64,000 nucleotides of DNA, taken from NCBI GenBank assembly GCA_021234155.1, contig JAJEKV010000080.1, positions 1,908,182 to 1,972,181 on the forward strand, in the 5' to 3' direction. The notes beneath the pieces are model-generated. The model did no database searches, was not told the DNA's origin, and saw only the letters and a program-made list of their open reading frames with translations. Shown in pieces: positions 11,828 through 21,211 of the stretch. The DNA is from Isoetes taiwanensis. Lineage: Eukaryota; Streptophyta; Lycopodiopsida; Isoetales; Isoetaceae. Numbering within the stretch: position 1 is the first letter of the stretch; every line of letters starts with the position of its first letter. A program made the translations under genes and the position numbers.

Positions 11828-13840
11828 TCAGCGACAATATTGGGATATGTCCGAGGCGTAGAGGCCGAGATGTGGAAGGTGTATCGTGGCGTTGTTGAGC
11901 TCGGGTGGTGGCATGAACATTTGCCAAGGTGCGCGCCCTCGGCGGCTTTGCATGAGGTTCAAAATGCTTTGGCGAACTTTGGGCATGACATGTGGCATGA
12001 GTTTCTCCAAGTCAGGGGCAAAGTGAACCTTTTTTTCGTCCTCATGAGGAATGGTGTCAACTGCAAAGGCAGGTTGCGTGCCATTTGGAATAATGGTCAA
12101 GGGCGTGATGCCCAGTGCGGCGTGAAACTAAACCAACCCAATTTGATGGTGGACTGGAGGATTAAGTGCCTGAAAAATTTCCTCCTGTGCTTGTTGATCC
12201 AAATTTGGGGTTGATTTCTTTGGAGCTGGTTGATAAGCGTGATTGCCGAGGCGCTCTTGGTGGCTTCTTAAGAACAGGTCTCGCCTTGTTTGCCATTAGC
12301 AATCCGAGTTGATAAGCCGTGGAGGCGGACTGATGTGGTCGATTGGTGCCGGGAAGTCGCACGAACTTGTGGAAGTTGAGGGCACGCCCGGGTGGTATGA
12401 CCCCATTCTTGGCGGTGATAACACCGAGCTTTAGAAGGATCAAAAGGAGGGCGGGGTTGGGTCCCCGCTTGTTGCTCTGATTCTCTGATAGAGTTGAGTT
12501 GGTTGCACCCGAAGTGGTGGTCTGGCGATAGTGCGATTGTTCTTGATGTGTGGTTTGCACTTGATAAACCCGGTTTGTTGCGGAAAGGTGTGGGATGAGT
12601 GCGAAGTGCACTCTTCCGTGGCATGATTGCACATGTTGCATCTCTTGCAATGAGGCGGGCCATTGGTGGAGTTGCACTCATTTGCCAAGTGGCCTTGGTA
12701 TTTGCGGATATGGCACCGTCCGATCGGCCCGTGGATTGGCGTGTTGAGGCCGGATGGCCGCCCTGTGGAACCATAACAGGGGAATGAAAGGGAGCTCTGA
12801 AGAGCCACGCCACGGAGGATACATTGACGGAGTGATTGACAAGATCAATAGCCTGCTCCAAAGTTTTGAGACGCAGTATTCCGTCATGAGTCGAATAGCT
12901 TTGGAGGAAGTCCTTGGAGAAACCGCACCAAAATCGCTCGTGTTGGGTACTCCTTGAGTTTACCGAAAGAGCATGTGAAGTCGATCCGCAAAATCCCTGC
13001 GGACTCAGGTGGGCTCTTGTTGAAGTTCATTGAGTTGCTTGAGATGAAGTTGATCATCATCCGTGGTTCCATAATGAGAAAGAAAAGCAGTTCGCATTTC
13101 GGACCAGTCTTGTTGCCAATGGCTTTTGTTGGACATGAGCCATTGATGAGGAGAAACCACGCAGAGTGGTGGAAAAGATGTGGAATTTCAGTTGAGGTTA
13201 GCATGACCATTTAGGACAGCTAGAGCCTCAAATTCTTCCATGTGGGCCTGAGCACTTTGGTCTAAGGGTTTGCCTTTCGTGTTGCCAAAGGTGGGATAAG
13301 TCAGTTTCAGAGTCTGAAAGGTAGATGTGAAAGTGCTTGGCTGGACAGGAACAGTATAGTGAGGATATTGAGGTTGAGTTGGAGGTGGCATGGTGCCTGA
13401 AGGACCCTGATGAAGGGGTGACGGCGGTTGAGGAACCGGCTTTACTGAGCATTGGTTTTGAGATCCATAAGGTTGTATACCTGGCGGGCGCTGGGGGAAA
13501 TGTAGGGAAAGGATATTCCCGGTAGGCGAAAAGAGACCGTGGATATCCGTGCCCACCCGGGAGATGATGGTTGTGAAGGAAGAGGCGATGGCCCGGGAAG
13601 AATGATGGATGTAGGCATGTTCAGGTGTATGAAAGTATGGTTGAGAAGGTGGAGCCTGATAGGGCTCTTGATAGTGATGAGGGTGACCGAGGTTGCGGCA
13701 ATGTTTGCACGATTGGGGCGGGAACCGACCGAGACAGACACGAGGGGTTGGTGGTGCCGACCGAGCCCTAGACCGCAGATGGCCGCCCTCTATGTCATAA
13801 GCATCCATACATGTCGCAATGTAGCTTTCCCCGACGCCGA
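11828..13840 (-). pseudogene. Gag, element 1 (frame-broken)
   Basis: The minus strand reads from a Pro/His-rich N-terminal region (about 13,830-13,300, open as part of a 327-codon frame) into the capsid-like segment LKLTYPTFGNTKGKPLDQSA and HMEEFEALAVLNG, then frame-broken pieces with zinc-knuckle sequences near 12,600-12,760 (CHIRKYQGHLANEC, CKRCNMCNHATEEC). Gag coats the element RNA. Element 2 preserves three CCHC knuckles in one frame. Confidence 0.85.
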
Positions 13841-13954
13841 TGGCGCCTCCAAGCGAGATGCCGCTCGAGAAAGGAGTTCTTCTCGTGAAATTCCCCGATG
13901 CATATGGCGACGTAAGAAAGGAGGATTGAATCGCACCCGGGCAAAGGGCGGCGT

Positions 13955-14568
13955 TGTTTGGGGTCCGGGTTCGAACTCTCTGGAAGACAAACCCTCCGGG
14001 AGGACCCGTGGATCTAACAGAGAGTCCGGGGACTATGTCCACGGGGATTTGCAAGAAGAAAAGAAGAAGAAGAAAAATGTAACAAATGAGAGGAAAATGA
14101 TAAGCTTCCTTGATATCAATGATGAACATGCATGAGCTCTCGCAATAGAGAGAAGAACCGAAAGGAGACAAGACTCAAAAACTCATCTCTCCGACTCATG
14201 TGCGAGCTCTAGTCATATATATAGTACAATGGCCTTGGGCCCAATATAGACACTCGCCCAATATAGACACTCGGCCGATCTCTAAGGTGCCGACTCACGG
14301 GAGGAGGCCTGATTTGGCAGGAATGTGGGCTGTGCCTCTTGAAGTGCACGGAATCATCGCCGGACCGCCGACGCTGGCGGGCGCCGCCACTTGTCCGAAA
14401 GGGCGTCTCTCTTGATAGCCTTTGATCAAGCGTGGTCTGCGTGGTCCGGCCGCTTGGTCTTCTCACCGAGCCTTTGATGATCAATTCGTGGCCGACCGAG
14501 GATCCTTGAGCTTGACACAGTGCATGTCAGATGCATGAATAGTCCCACCGGGAGGCACAGGACTAACA
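13955..14568 (-). repeat. Element 1 LTR (5' LTR in element orientation), 614 bp
   Basis: Partner of 3,452-4,033, ending GGACTAACA at 14,568. It is ~32 bp longer than the other copies because of small insertions, chiefly near 14,250-14,500. On its internal (left) side the minus strand continues with a GCCG-rich sequence that may be a damaged tRNA-Asp-type primer-binding site (TGGCGCC-like), which I cannot confirm. Confidence 0.93.
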
Positions 14569-14990
14569 TTCGCCAGCTGGTGTTTCGTGGCAAAGGCACA
14601 TTCTCGATCTTGCCCTCCTGGCGGCCAAGTTGCCCCCGCTAGCAATGCCCTTATGTCATGGATGTCGGATATGATCCGATAGCTCTTCTTCCTGTTATTC
14701 TTGATCAAACTCTTGGCCAGATTCCTTGGTCGGAAGCGCTTTGGTGGAGCACGCAGCTCTTGTTCTCGTTGCCTCGTTTCCGTCAAAGATTTCTAGGTAC
14801 TCTAGCTGCATGCACATTAGAGTGAATTCTGATCATTAGTTTCTTATTTTGGGTGTTACGTTGCTTTGTTTGTTTATGCAATTTGAGGGGATAATTGTAT
14901 AAAAAGAGACATATTTATGGTCATAGTTTATATTCATATATATGATAATATTCTTACATTCAAAACATATGAGGAAAAACAATTCTAATT
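14569..14990. other. Spacer of element M between gag and its extra ORF
   Basis: About 420 bases to the right of element 1. In the subtracted element M this is the sequence between the extra ORF and gag (about 300 bases in element P). A minus-strand reading gives KRFRPRNLAKSLIKNNRKKS but no assignable domain. The stretch from 14,830 is AT-rich. Confidence 0.5.
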
Positions 14991-16590
14991 TTACTCCTGG
15001 AATTTCTTCAAGTAGTCTGGGTTGTCTTCGAGGAACTTCTTCACTTGAACTGTGCCGATTGTTCGCCCTAGGTTCCTGAGAACATTTGTGAACGTACCTC
15101 CTTGAAGTGCGTTCACCAAGTCTTCAATTCTCCTGTCCGATGTATAGGCTGCCATCACTGCCAATCTGCCCGATGCGTAGGGGATCATGGGTCGAAGATA
15201 CTCAATGCTATCGTTCTCTTGACTAGGATGACATGGTCGATGTTTGAGGGCATACGAGCATGACTTCCAAATCCAGAGGGGGCGATAAGCATGAAGACTC
15301 CTTCTTCTCCCCGTGGGCTGAACTGTCGGTGTATCACTGCTATCCTTCCATCCAAGAGCAAAGGAAGGTAGAACCTAGTCATGCCCTGCTTCTCCGCCTG
15401 AGGTGAAGGCCGCTCGATGTCTTCCAGAATACTCGTCAACCGGCACTTCCACCATCTCTGTGTAATCACTGTAGATGGAAGATGCAGGTTGATGATTCTT
15501 TCTCTCGATCTTTTAGGTGACGCAGATGAGCTCGGTAGGAGTACTGATGTTGACTTTCCTCTAATTCCCATGCGCTCTTGAATCGCCAAGAACTCTTCTT
15601 CCGTCGGTATCTCTTGCTCGGCCATCATCTGTCTGATGCCGGTGTAGGCTTCAATATCTGTGGATGTCTGGCCGGTGTAGGTTCTGGCTTCCCTTATCTT
15701 TGATGGGAAAGTCTTGAGTTTCCCTCATTATGAAGTCGCCGAACCGCAATGGGTCTTGTCGTAGGAGATGCAGTAATTCATCCACTCTGTAACCCCTATC
15801 ACGGCACTCAGGAAGATTCTTGATATCATGGAGGCTTAAATATGCCTCTCCTTGTATAATCACTGGGGTCAAGCTTGTAATTCCCTGCCCTAGTGGTGGT
15901 CCTTATTGCCCTGAGTCCTTCTTCGAAACTCTGAATCTGCTGCTCTACCTGCTGCCTCTCCTGTGCTAGGTCGATGTCTTCCGAATCTGACCCGCGTCCC
16001 TCTTCCTCCTCCTCCTCCTCGTCGTAGGCAAGGCGCATCTGCTCCTCTCCTGCAGCCGCCATGGCCATTGGCTCTATATCTAAAGGCTGCACTGAAGGTT
16101 CTCCTATCTGGGTTTGACCTCGAAGGAATAGGAATATGGCTACGGCTGCATTGTAAGAATAGTATCTCCTCCTATTGGCAGAGACAGACATATAATTGGG
16201 CAGGCGGGTTGCTTTGTTCTCTAGGTACTTGTCTATGTTTGGTATGTCATGGAGAGCTGCCTTGAGGGCCGTGTTTGGTGCAAAGTATCCTATGCAAGGT
16301 GGGAGCTCTACGAGAGATGGTCCTATCTTAACGTGGAATTGAGACATAATGTCCTGGTAGAAGGGGGTGGCATTGATGGTGGCCTCCACATCGATCTACT
16401 TCTGGAAGACATTAAAGACAGAGTTGATGTCGGCCTCGGCCACATGAGCTGTGGCGCTGTACCATCGCCTAAATGCAGTGCTTGCCATAGAGTATGAGCA
16501 GCTGGGGATGACAAACAGATGGGGAAGCGCCTTAGGGGCCTGAAAAATCGGCTTGGAGTGAGGAGCAAGGGTGTAGGACACAAATGACAC
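14991..16590 (-). pseudogene. Unrecognised ORF upstream of gag, element M copy
   Basis: Minus-strand pieces add up to a protein of roughly 500 residues. First ATG near 16,488 (MASTAFRRWYSATAHV), then an in-frame TAG at 16,398-16,396, a long open part with EATINATPFYQDIMSQFHVK and a highly acidic DEEEEEEEGRGSDSEDID run, a probable coiled coil (AQERQQVEQQIQSFEEGLRA), then TPVIIQGEAYLSLHDIKNLP, RERIINLHLPSTVITQRWWK, GRIAVIHRQFSPRGEEGVF and HVILVKRTIAL, ending FLEDNPDYLKKFQE at 14,991. Frame breaks lie near 15,870, 15,640 and 15,190. A homologue in the same relative place is found in element P (23,546-24,622). I do not recognise the family. Confidence 0.65.
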
Positions 16591-16739
16591 CTATGGTCCT
16601 ATTTATAGGCAAAACCCTAATTTTGGGAAAATTCAAAGTTGGGAAATACCTATGATTCTAAGGTCTAGGTGTGCAATTCACAGGCTAACTATGCTAAAAA
16701 CTGCATTCTAAGGGACCTATGGCAGCAAATTTCACCTAC

Positions 16740-17500
16740 TTTTGTGGGAAATGTGGATAAATTGGGGCAATTTTGGTGTGACCACTCACACAGTGCGTGA
16801 GAGGCAGTTAGGAATATAATCCTAAGTGGCCTGGGCGCACTCTGTGAGGGGTGGGGTCCTGTTTGGGTGGAGGATGATGCCAATCCTGCAAACTAAGGGT
16901 AAAATCCTACATATCTCGTCGAGAAGGTCGAATTGAGTCCTTACTTGCTTCATTTGGATAAGTTTTGGCCAAGATTAGGGGTCAACCACTCACACAGTGC
17001 GCGAGAGGCAGTTAGGAAAAATTCCTAAGTGGCCTGGGCGCACTCTGTGAGGGGTGGGGCCCTGTTTGAGCTAGGGTTGGCCAATTTGCACAAACTAAGG
17101 GTCAAATCCTACTAATTAAGGTAAGTTGAGTCGAATGGTGTGCTTACTTTCTGCATTTGGTCAAGTTTTGGCACAGTTCAGTGCTCGACCACTCACACAG
17201 TGCGCAAGAGGCAGTTAGGAAAAAAATCCTAAGCGGCCTGGGCGCACTCTGTGAGGGATCTCCTCTTTTTGGGTCCCATTTTTCGATTTACAAGGAGTTT
17301 CTTAGTGTTTTGACATACAAAACTAGCTAGAATTCAAGCAATAAGCTGAATTACACTATCAAACTAGCTAAATTATGCATCTAACTGGGTCAACTTGGGT
17401 CCACCACTCACACAGTGCGCGATAGGCAGTTAGGAACATAATCCTAAGTGGCATGGGCGCACTCTCTGAGGGGTCACCTCTTTTTGGGTTAGATAGGTTG
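16740..17500. repeat. Array of four ~203-bp repeats, each with a long imperfect hairpin (element M)
   Basis: Four copies of CTCACACAGTGCGCGAGAGG...TTAGGA followed by TCCTAAGTGGCCTGGGCGCACT...TGTGAGG occur at 16,785-16,849, 16,987-17,052, 17,190-17,255 and 17,404-17,470. The left half is nearly the reverse complement of the right half, giving a ~30-bp stem with a 4-8 nt loop. The period is 203, 203 and 214 bp. Sequence between hairpins is also repeated but less conserved. The array lies between the primer-binding site of element M and the start of its extra ORF. Confidence 0.93.
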
Positions 17501-17660
17501 GGTTTTTGCTAAACTTGTCACTACTCTTAGCATTAACCTATTGCCACACTACATTTGAGAAAAAGTTTTTCCCAATTTTCGAGGTTCTTGCTTGGGAGGT
17601 TGTTCCCAAGACTGGAAATCTACTGGAAAATGGTCAGTGCTCGATCTTGATCTACCAAGA

Positions 17661-17673
17661 TCATGCTCTACCA
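17661..17673 (-). promoter_or_regulatory. Primer-binding site of element M (iMet-like)
   Basis: Immediately after the LTR end CATCACA on the minus strand comes G-TGGTAGAGCATGATC. This is the plant initiator-Met tRNA complement TGGTATCAGAGC with three bases missing. Element P has TGTTATCAGAGCA in the same place. Confidence 0.75.
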
Positions 17674-17674
17674 C

Positions 17675-19280
17675 TGTGATGTCCCCTTCTCCTTATACGA
17701 TGCACACATCGTATTCAAAGAAGGAGCCTTCCCCCTGGCAGCTACACTGACAGGGGCCATCCACCTGACTCCACTCCCAGTGGAATGAGCCAGCAAGGGA
17801 AGAGTGGATGTGTCATTCACCCGTCTCCCATCGGGTCGACCTATCTGCGGAAGCGCGAATAAACATGAGCACATAACATAATATATCAGTACAATCACCT
17901 CGAAGGGTGAGCATATCATATACACCATAAGATAACAACATCAGCATAACAATAACAGAAAGGGGGAATCCTACCCAAGGCTCAGACTCGAGTGGGGTGT
18001 GACTGACGGCTTGGGCCTCCAGAAGTCAATGCAGACGGAATTCATGGCAATGGATTTGGCTGGCATAGAACATGGCTGAGGGTGGTCCACTCCATCCGCC
18101 CCTCCCTTGCACACTTTGCAGAGTAGGTTGATAAGTATTGGGACCTGACCGTAGCCTGCCGGGTGAATAGCCAGAAGGGCTACTGCTATTGGGTTGCATC
18201 TCCCCAGCCCCGATGAGGCAGGAGGGAAGTCACCTCCCATCCAGAATCATCCATGCCCTTCATAGGCGGCTAGAGAGCCACTGCTCTTACTCGACTTGAA
18301 CTCATTGGAAGGTGACGCATCACCCCACGAGTGTCGAGCTCATGCCTTCCCACACGCAGTGACAAGCCATTAAGCCTAGCCCGCATAGACCTCCGGTAGG
18401 CCTTACACACCAGAGGGGTCAGTCTGTGTAGGGACAAGTTCCTCCTTATCAACCGGTCTAGTCCCGCCACCCACAACCAGGCGGGCTCTTGTGCACGGGC
18501 CGCATGTAATTGGGAACTAATGGTGCTACCTAGGATCATCTGCTACACAGCTTTAGGTCTCTACCCCCTTCCCAATACATGGAGGTCACAGAGTGAAATA
18601 CATCCATCATCATAGAACTGAAATACAGAATATCATCTAATCTATCTATCTACACAACAGAGTTAAGTTCCTTGGTTAGGGCTTATGATCTCGGGATCTA
18701 TAAGGCCTCTAGAGTTGATCTAACATACTAAACCAGCCTAATGCCTTGCCCAAAGATGGCTTTGCACAACAGAATGACTAGGTACCTGCTCCTTGACCCG
18801 CTCCTGATCCTCGGAAGGCGTCCATGCTCCTGATCTTGCTGAAGATGGCTGCTAATCGATAATCTGTTGTGCAAATCCGGCTTCCCGGAGCTCAGCAATG
18901 CGGATTGAAGTCCAGACTTGGCCGAAATGGCTCAAGAGAACCCTAAATGCGAGAATGGTAAAGGAGCTCTATGAAAACCCTAAATGTCAAGGAAAAGAAG
19001 GTTTAGGGTTTAAGGGGAAAGCCCTTTTATAGAAACCCTTAGGGTTAGGTTAGACATTGGCCAAATGGGATTTAGCCATTTGGCAGTGGGGTCCATGGGG
19101 TTATTAATTGTGTATGTTTATTTAACATGCACAACATTCAATGTTGCCCCCCTAGGTGCAACCCTTGCCCCCTAGATGCAACCCTATACATCTCGCAAGT
19201 ACATGTCATCCGTGACATGTATGGGTGACGTGGCAGTATAATATAAGTATTTGGGGCGTATATTATGCTGGAACGTCACA
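17675..19280 (-). repeat. 5' LTR of element M, ~1.6 kb
   Basis: On the minus strand the LTR begins TGTGACGTTCCAGCATAATA (from 19,280) and ends GGGGACATCACA (17,675), with short inverted ends TGTGA/TCACA. A TATAAAAGGGC box lies at about 19,031-19,021, so U3 is ~250 bp and the transcribed part is long. The R/U5 half aligns with 19,281-20,662 in inverted orientation (for example TGTATTGGGAAGGGGG-TAGAGACC versus TGTATTGGGAAAAGGGGG and ATAAAGACC). Confidence 0.85.
19025..19031 (-). promoter_or_regulatory. LTR promoter TATA box (TATAAAA), element M
   Basis: TATAAAAGGGCTTTCCCC on the minus strand, ~250 bp inside the LTR, is in the normal position for a Ty3/gypsy LTR promoter driving minus-strand transcription of element M. 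Confidence 0.65.
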
Positions 19281-20662
19281 TAAATCATCTGGAACCTAGG
19301 ATTCTAGATGATCTGATATCTTATCTTGCTAGTAGAGCCTTCCTAGAACCCCTAGTCTAGGTTTGGAACCCTAATCAATGAACCCTAATTGTAAGTTAGA
19401 TGCATGTGATTAGGCTTACATGTATCTTCATTATTTATCATGTTATGTTGATGTACGATGTTGGTTGATCTTATGTTGCACCTCTTGTGTATTGGGAAAA
19501 GGGGGGGGGGGGGATAAAGACCTAGTGGCTATTGTCTAGATGATGCTTCTAGTTTAGACCCCTTAGTTCCTATTATTATGTGGCCTGTACATAGGAACCC
19601 ACCCGGCTACAGGGGCTATGGAGTGACTTAGCACCATACAACGAGGCTAGTGGCAAAGCGGACGGAGGTCCCTGCTGAGTGCGGCTACTGGGGACCCACA
19701 GTGGGCTAGGCCTATAGTCGGTCACTTCGTGTGGGCCGGGTATGGGTCCGACGCTTACGTCGCCCTGAACATTTATAAAAATCTAACATTTGTGGGAAAC
19801 AAGCAACATCCCCACAAATCTAATATAGCTGTTTCCCAAAAATCTAATATAATTGTGAGAAACAAGCAACTTCCCCACAAATCTAATATAGCTGTTTCCC
19901 AACAATCTATTATAATTGTGAAAAACAAGGAACCAGTGTATTATACATGATTATTAACCATACCTATAAGCACCACGTTAGGTTAGCTATCAGGAGTTGC
20001 GGGTGTTGGCCTGGCTCTTGTTTTGGGGAGTTCAGTCGATACGAATCGTGTGTCGCCACGATCCTCTAGCCTCCCATGGAACCACTAGACATCAGGAAGG
20101 GGAGATGCAACCCTTCCTACGTCATCGGACTGGGGAGATGCAACCCAGAGTAGGCTTGATGGGTGATACCATGAGACTATGTATCCGGCAGGTTATACTC
20201 ACGCCAGAGCCTGATCTACCCCATCTGCAAAGTATGCACAGGAGGGGCGGATGGAATGGTCAACCCTAGCCATTGTCTATAGCCAGCCTTGCCATTGCCA
20301 TATCTCGGTCTACTCTATCTTGAGGCCCAGTTGTCAGTCTACTTACCTTACGAGTCTGTGCCTCGGTAGAAGCTCATATGTTTTATGGCATATTGATATC
20401 TTTGATGTATCTTTAGTAGTATTGTGCTACCCTTCGAGGTAGTTGATTGTATTTTTTAGTGTTAGTACTGACGTTATGTTATGCCTCCGCTGTTATAGGA
20501 GCCCATAAGGGAAGGACGTCAAGGCACCTCCGCGACCCTTTCCCACTTTGGGGATATCTTGGATGCGGGATAGATGGAGGGCCCATGTGGCCAGAGGGCT
20601 AGATAGGGGATTTCCCATGAGATGTACGACCGGGCGTCGTATATTTAGTGGGGAGCATCACA
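19281..20662 (+). repeat. 5' LTR remnant (R/U5) of element P
   Basis: Homologous, in inverted orientation, to the R/U5 part of the element M LTR: the conserved run from GTGTATTGGGAAAAGGGG through GGGCTAGGCCTATAGTCGG to the end CGTCGTATATTTAGTGGGGA and GCATCACA. It holds a G13 tract (19,501-19,513) where M has a shorter G run. A two-copy tandem repeat of ~65 bp lies at 19,793-19,922. Confidence 0.8.
19793..19922. repeat. Two-copy ~65-bp tandem repeat inside LTR of element P
   Basis: GGGAAACAAGCAACATCCCC...CTAATATAATTGTGA is repeated next to itself as GAGAAACAAGCAACTTCCCC...CTATTATAATTGTGA. Each unit itself contains a doubled AATCTAATATA motif. It is absent from the LTR of element M. Confidence 0.85.
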
Positions 20663-20663
20663 A

Positions 20664-20676
20664 TGTTATCAGAGCA
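20664..20676 (+). promoter_or_regulatory. Primer-binding site of element P (initiator Met tRNA)
   Basis: TGTTATCAGAGCA follows the LTR end GCATCACA after one base. It differs from the standard plant iMet primer site TGGTATCAGAGC by one base in the first twelve. This fixes the orientation of element P as plus strand and places the H3 ORF 0.5 kb inside the element. Confidence 0.85.
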
Positions 20677-21211
20677 ATGTTCTTGTTTGACCAAGAGCTA
20701 GCACTAGCCATATCCCTTACTAAATAGTCTAACCAGCCTAGTAGAGCATGGAATGGAAATCCCAACATGGAACCTCGAAAAATGGGAAAAAAAAATTCCT
20801 CCTAAGTAGTGGGGCCATAAAGTTAGGCATGATGCAGGAAAAAAGAACCAGTCAAATCAATAATTTAGTAAACTTGGAATGAAAATTATACATGAGCATC
20901 AAATTTCATCCAAAATGAGTCGAAGAATCATTCCAATCCGAGACTCACGTGAAAAGTGGCACAAATTCATAATTGACACACCAAACCATTAGAAAATTTC
21001 GAAATTACAACTATTAATATAATAAGGGAATAATCATAAATAAAAAGAGTATTTAATAAGAGAGGTTAATTAATGGATCTATGGTGTCCAAGCCTTTAGA
21101 GCATCTTTCTCTTTTTAAATATCATTCTAGGGTCCCACTCTTCCTTACACACCCTAAATCACTCTCTCTTGATGTCCAGCTTAAGCTAATCTATTTCCTT
21201 GACTGTAAGAT

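Larger units (their letters stand above)
3452..14568 (-). mobile_element. Element 1: full-length ~11.1-kb Ty3/gypsy retrotransposon (Ogre/Tat/Athila type)
   Basis: Two LTRs (3,452-4,033 and 13,955-14,568) bound an internal region transcribed on the minus strand: gag with zinc knuckles, protease with a DGGS active site, RT, RNase H, integrase, then two extra regions downstream of pol and an antisense small ORF. The LTRs begin TGTT and end AACA. Both LTRs share diagnostic variants (for example CATGCATGAG) that differ from element 2 (CATACATGAG), so they belong together. The absence of a chromodomain, the DGGS protease and the extra ORFs after integrase fit the OTA clade. Flanking pentamers (TTAGG left, TTCGC right) do not match, so the target duplication is unconfirmed. 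Confidence 0.9.
1..19280 (-). mobile_element. Element M: Ty3/gypsy LTR retrotransposon, interrupted by element 1, 3' end outside window
   Basis: Reading the minus strand from right to left one finds an LTR (17,675-19,280), a primer-binding site, a hairpin repeat array, an unrecognised ORF (16,590-14,991), then, after the inserted element 1 (3,452-14,568), gag, protease, RT and RNase H running off the left edge. The gag-pol part and the extra ORF are joined by subtraction of element 1: element P at 19.3-26.9 kb has the same order (array, extra ORF, gag, protease, RT) without interruption. Many stops and frameshifts mark it as dead. Its LTR abuts the LTR of element P directly, so M most likely inserted into P. 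The family is Ty3/gypsy by RT and RNase H motifs. Confidence 0.8.

Noticed and set aside
3447-14573. Target duplication of element 1 (TTAGG / TTCGC)
   Set aside because: The pentamers differ at two positions; with the local error rate they cannot be called.
16740-17500. CRISPR-like array
   Set aside because: Units are ~203 bp with hairpins inside a plant retrotransposon; spacers are repeated too. Not a CRISPR.
17668-18539. Minus-strand small ORFs in the LTR of element M
   Set aside because: They lie in the transcribed leader part of the LTR, have no domain, and are not kept in the element P LTR.
19501-19513. G13 run as a G-quadruplex element
   Set aside because: Single homopolymer where the sister LTR has a short G run; most likely slippage or a read error.
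17675-20662. Foldback or TIR transposon formed by the head-to-head LTRs
   Set aside because: Each half leads into its own primer-binding site and retroelement genes, and only one half has a U3; nested insertion explains it.
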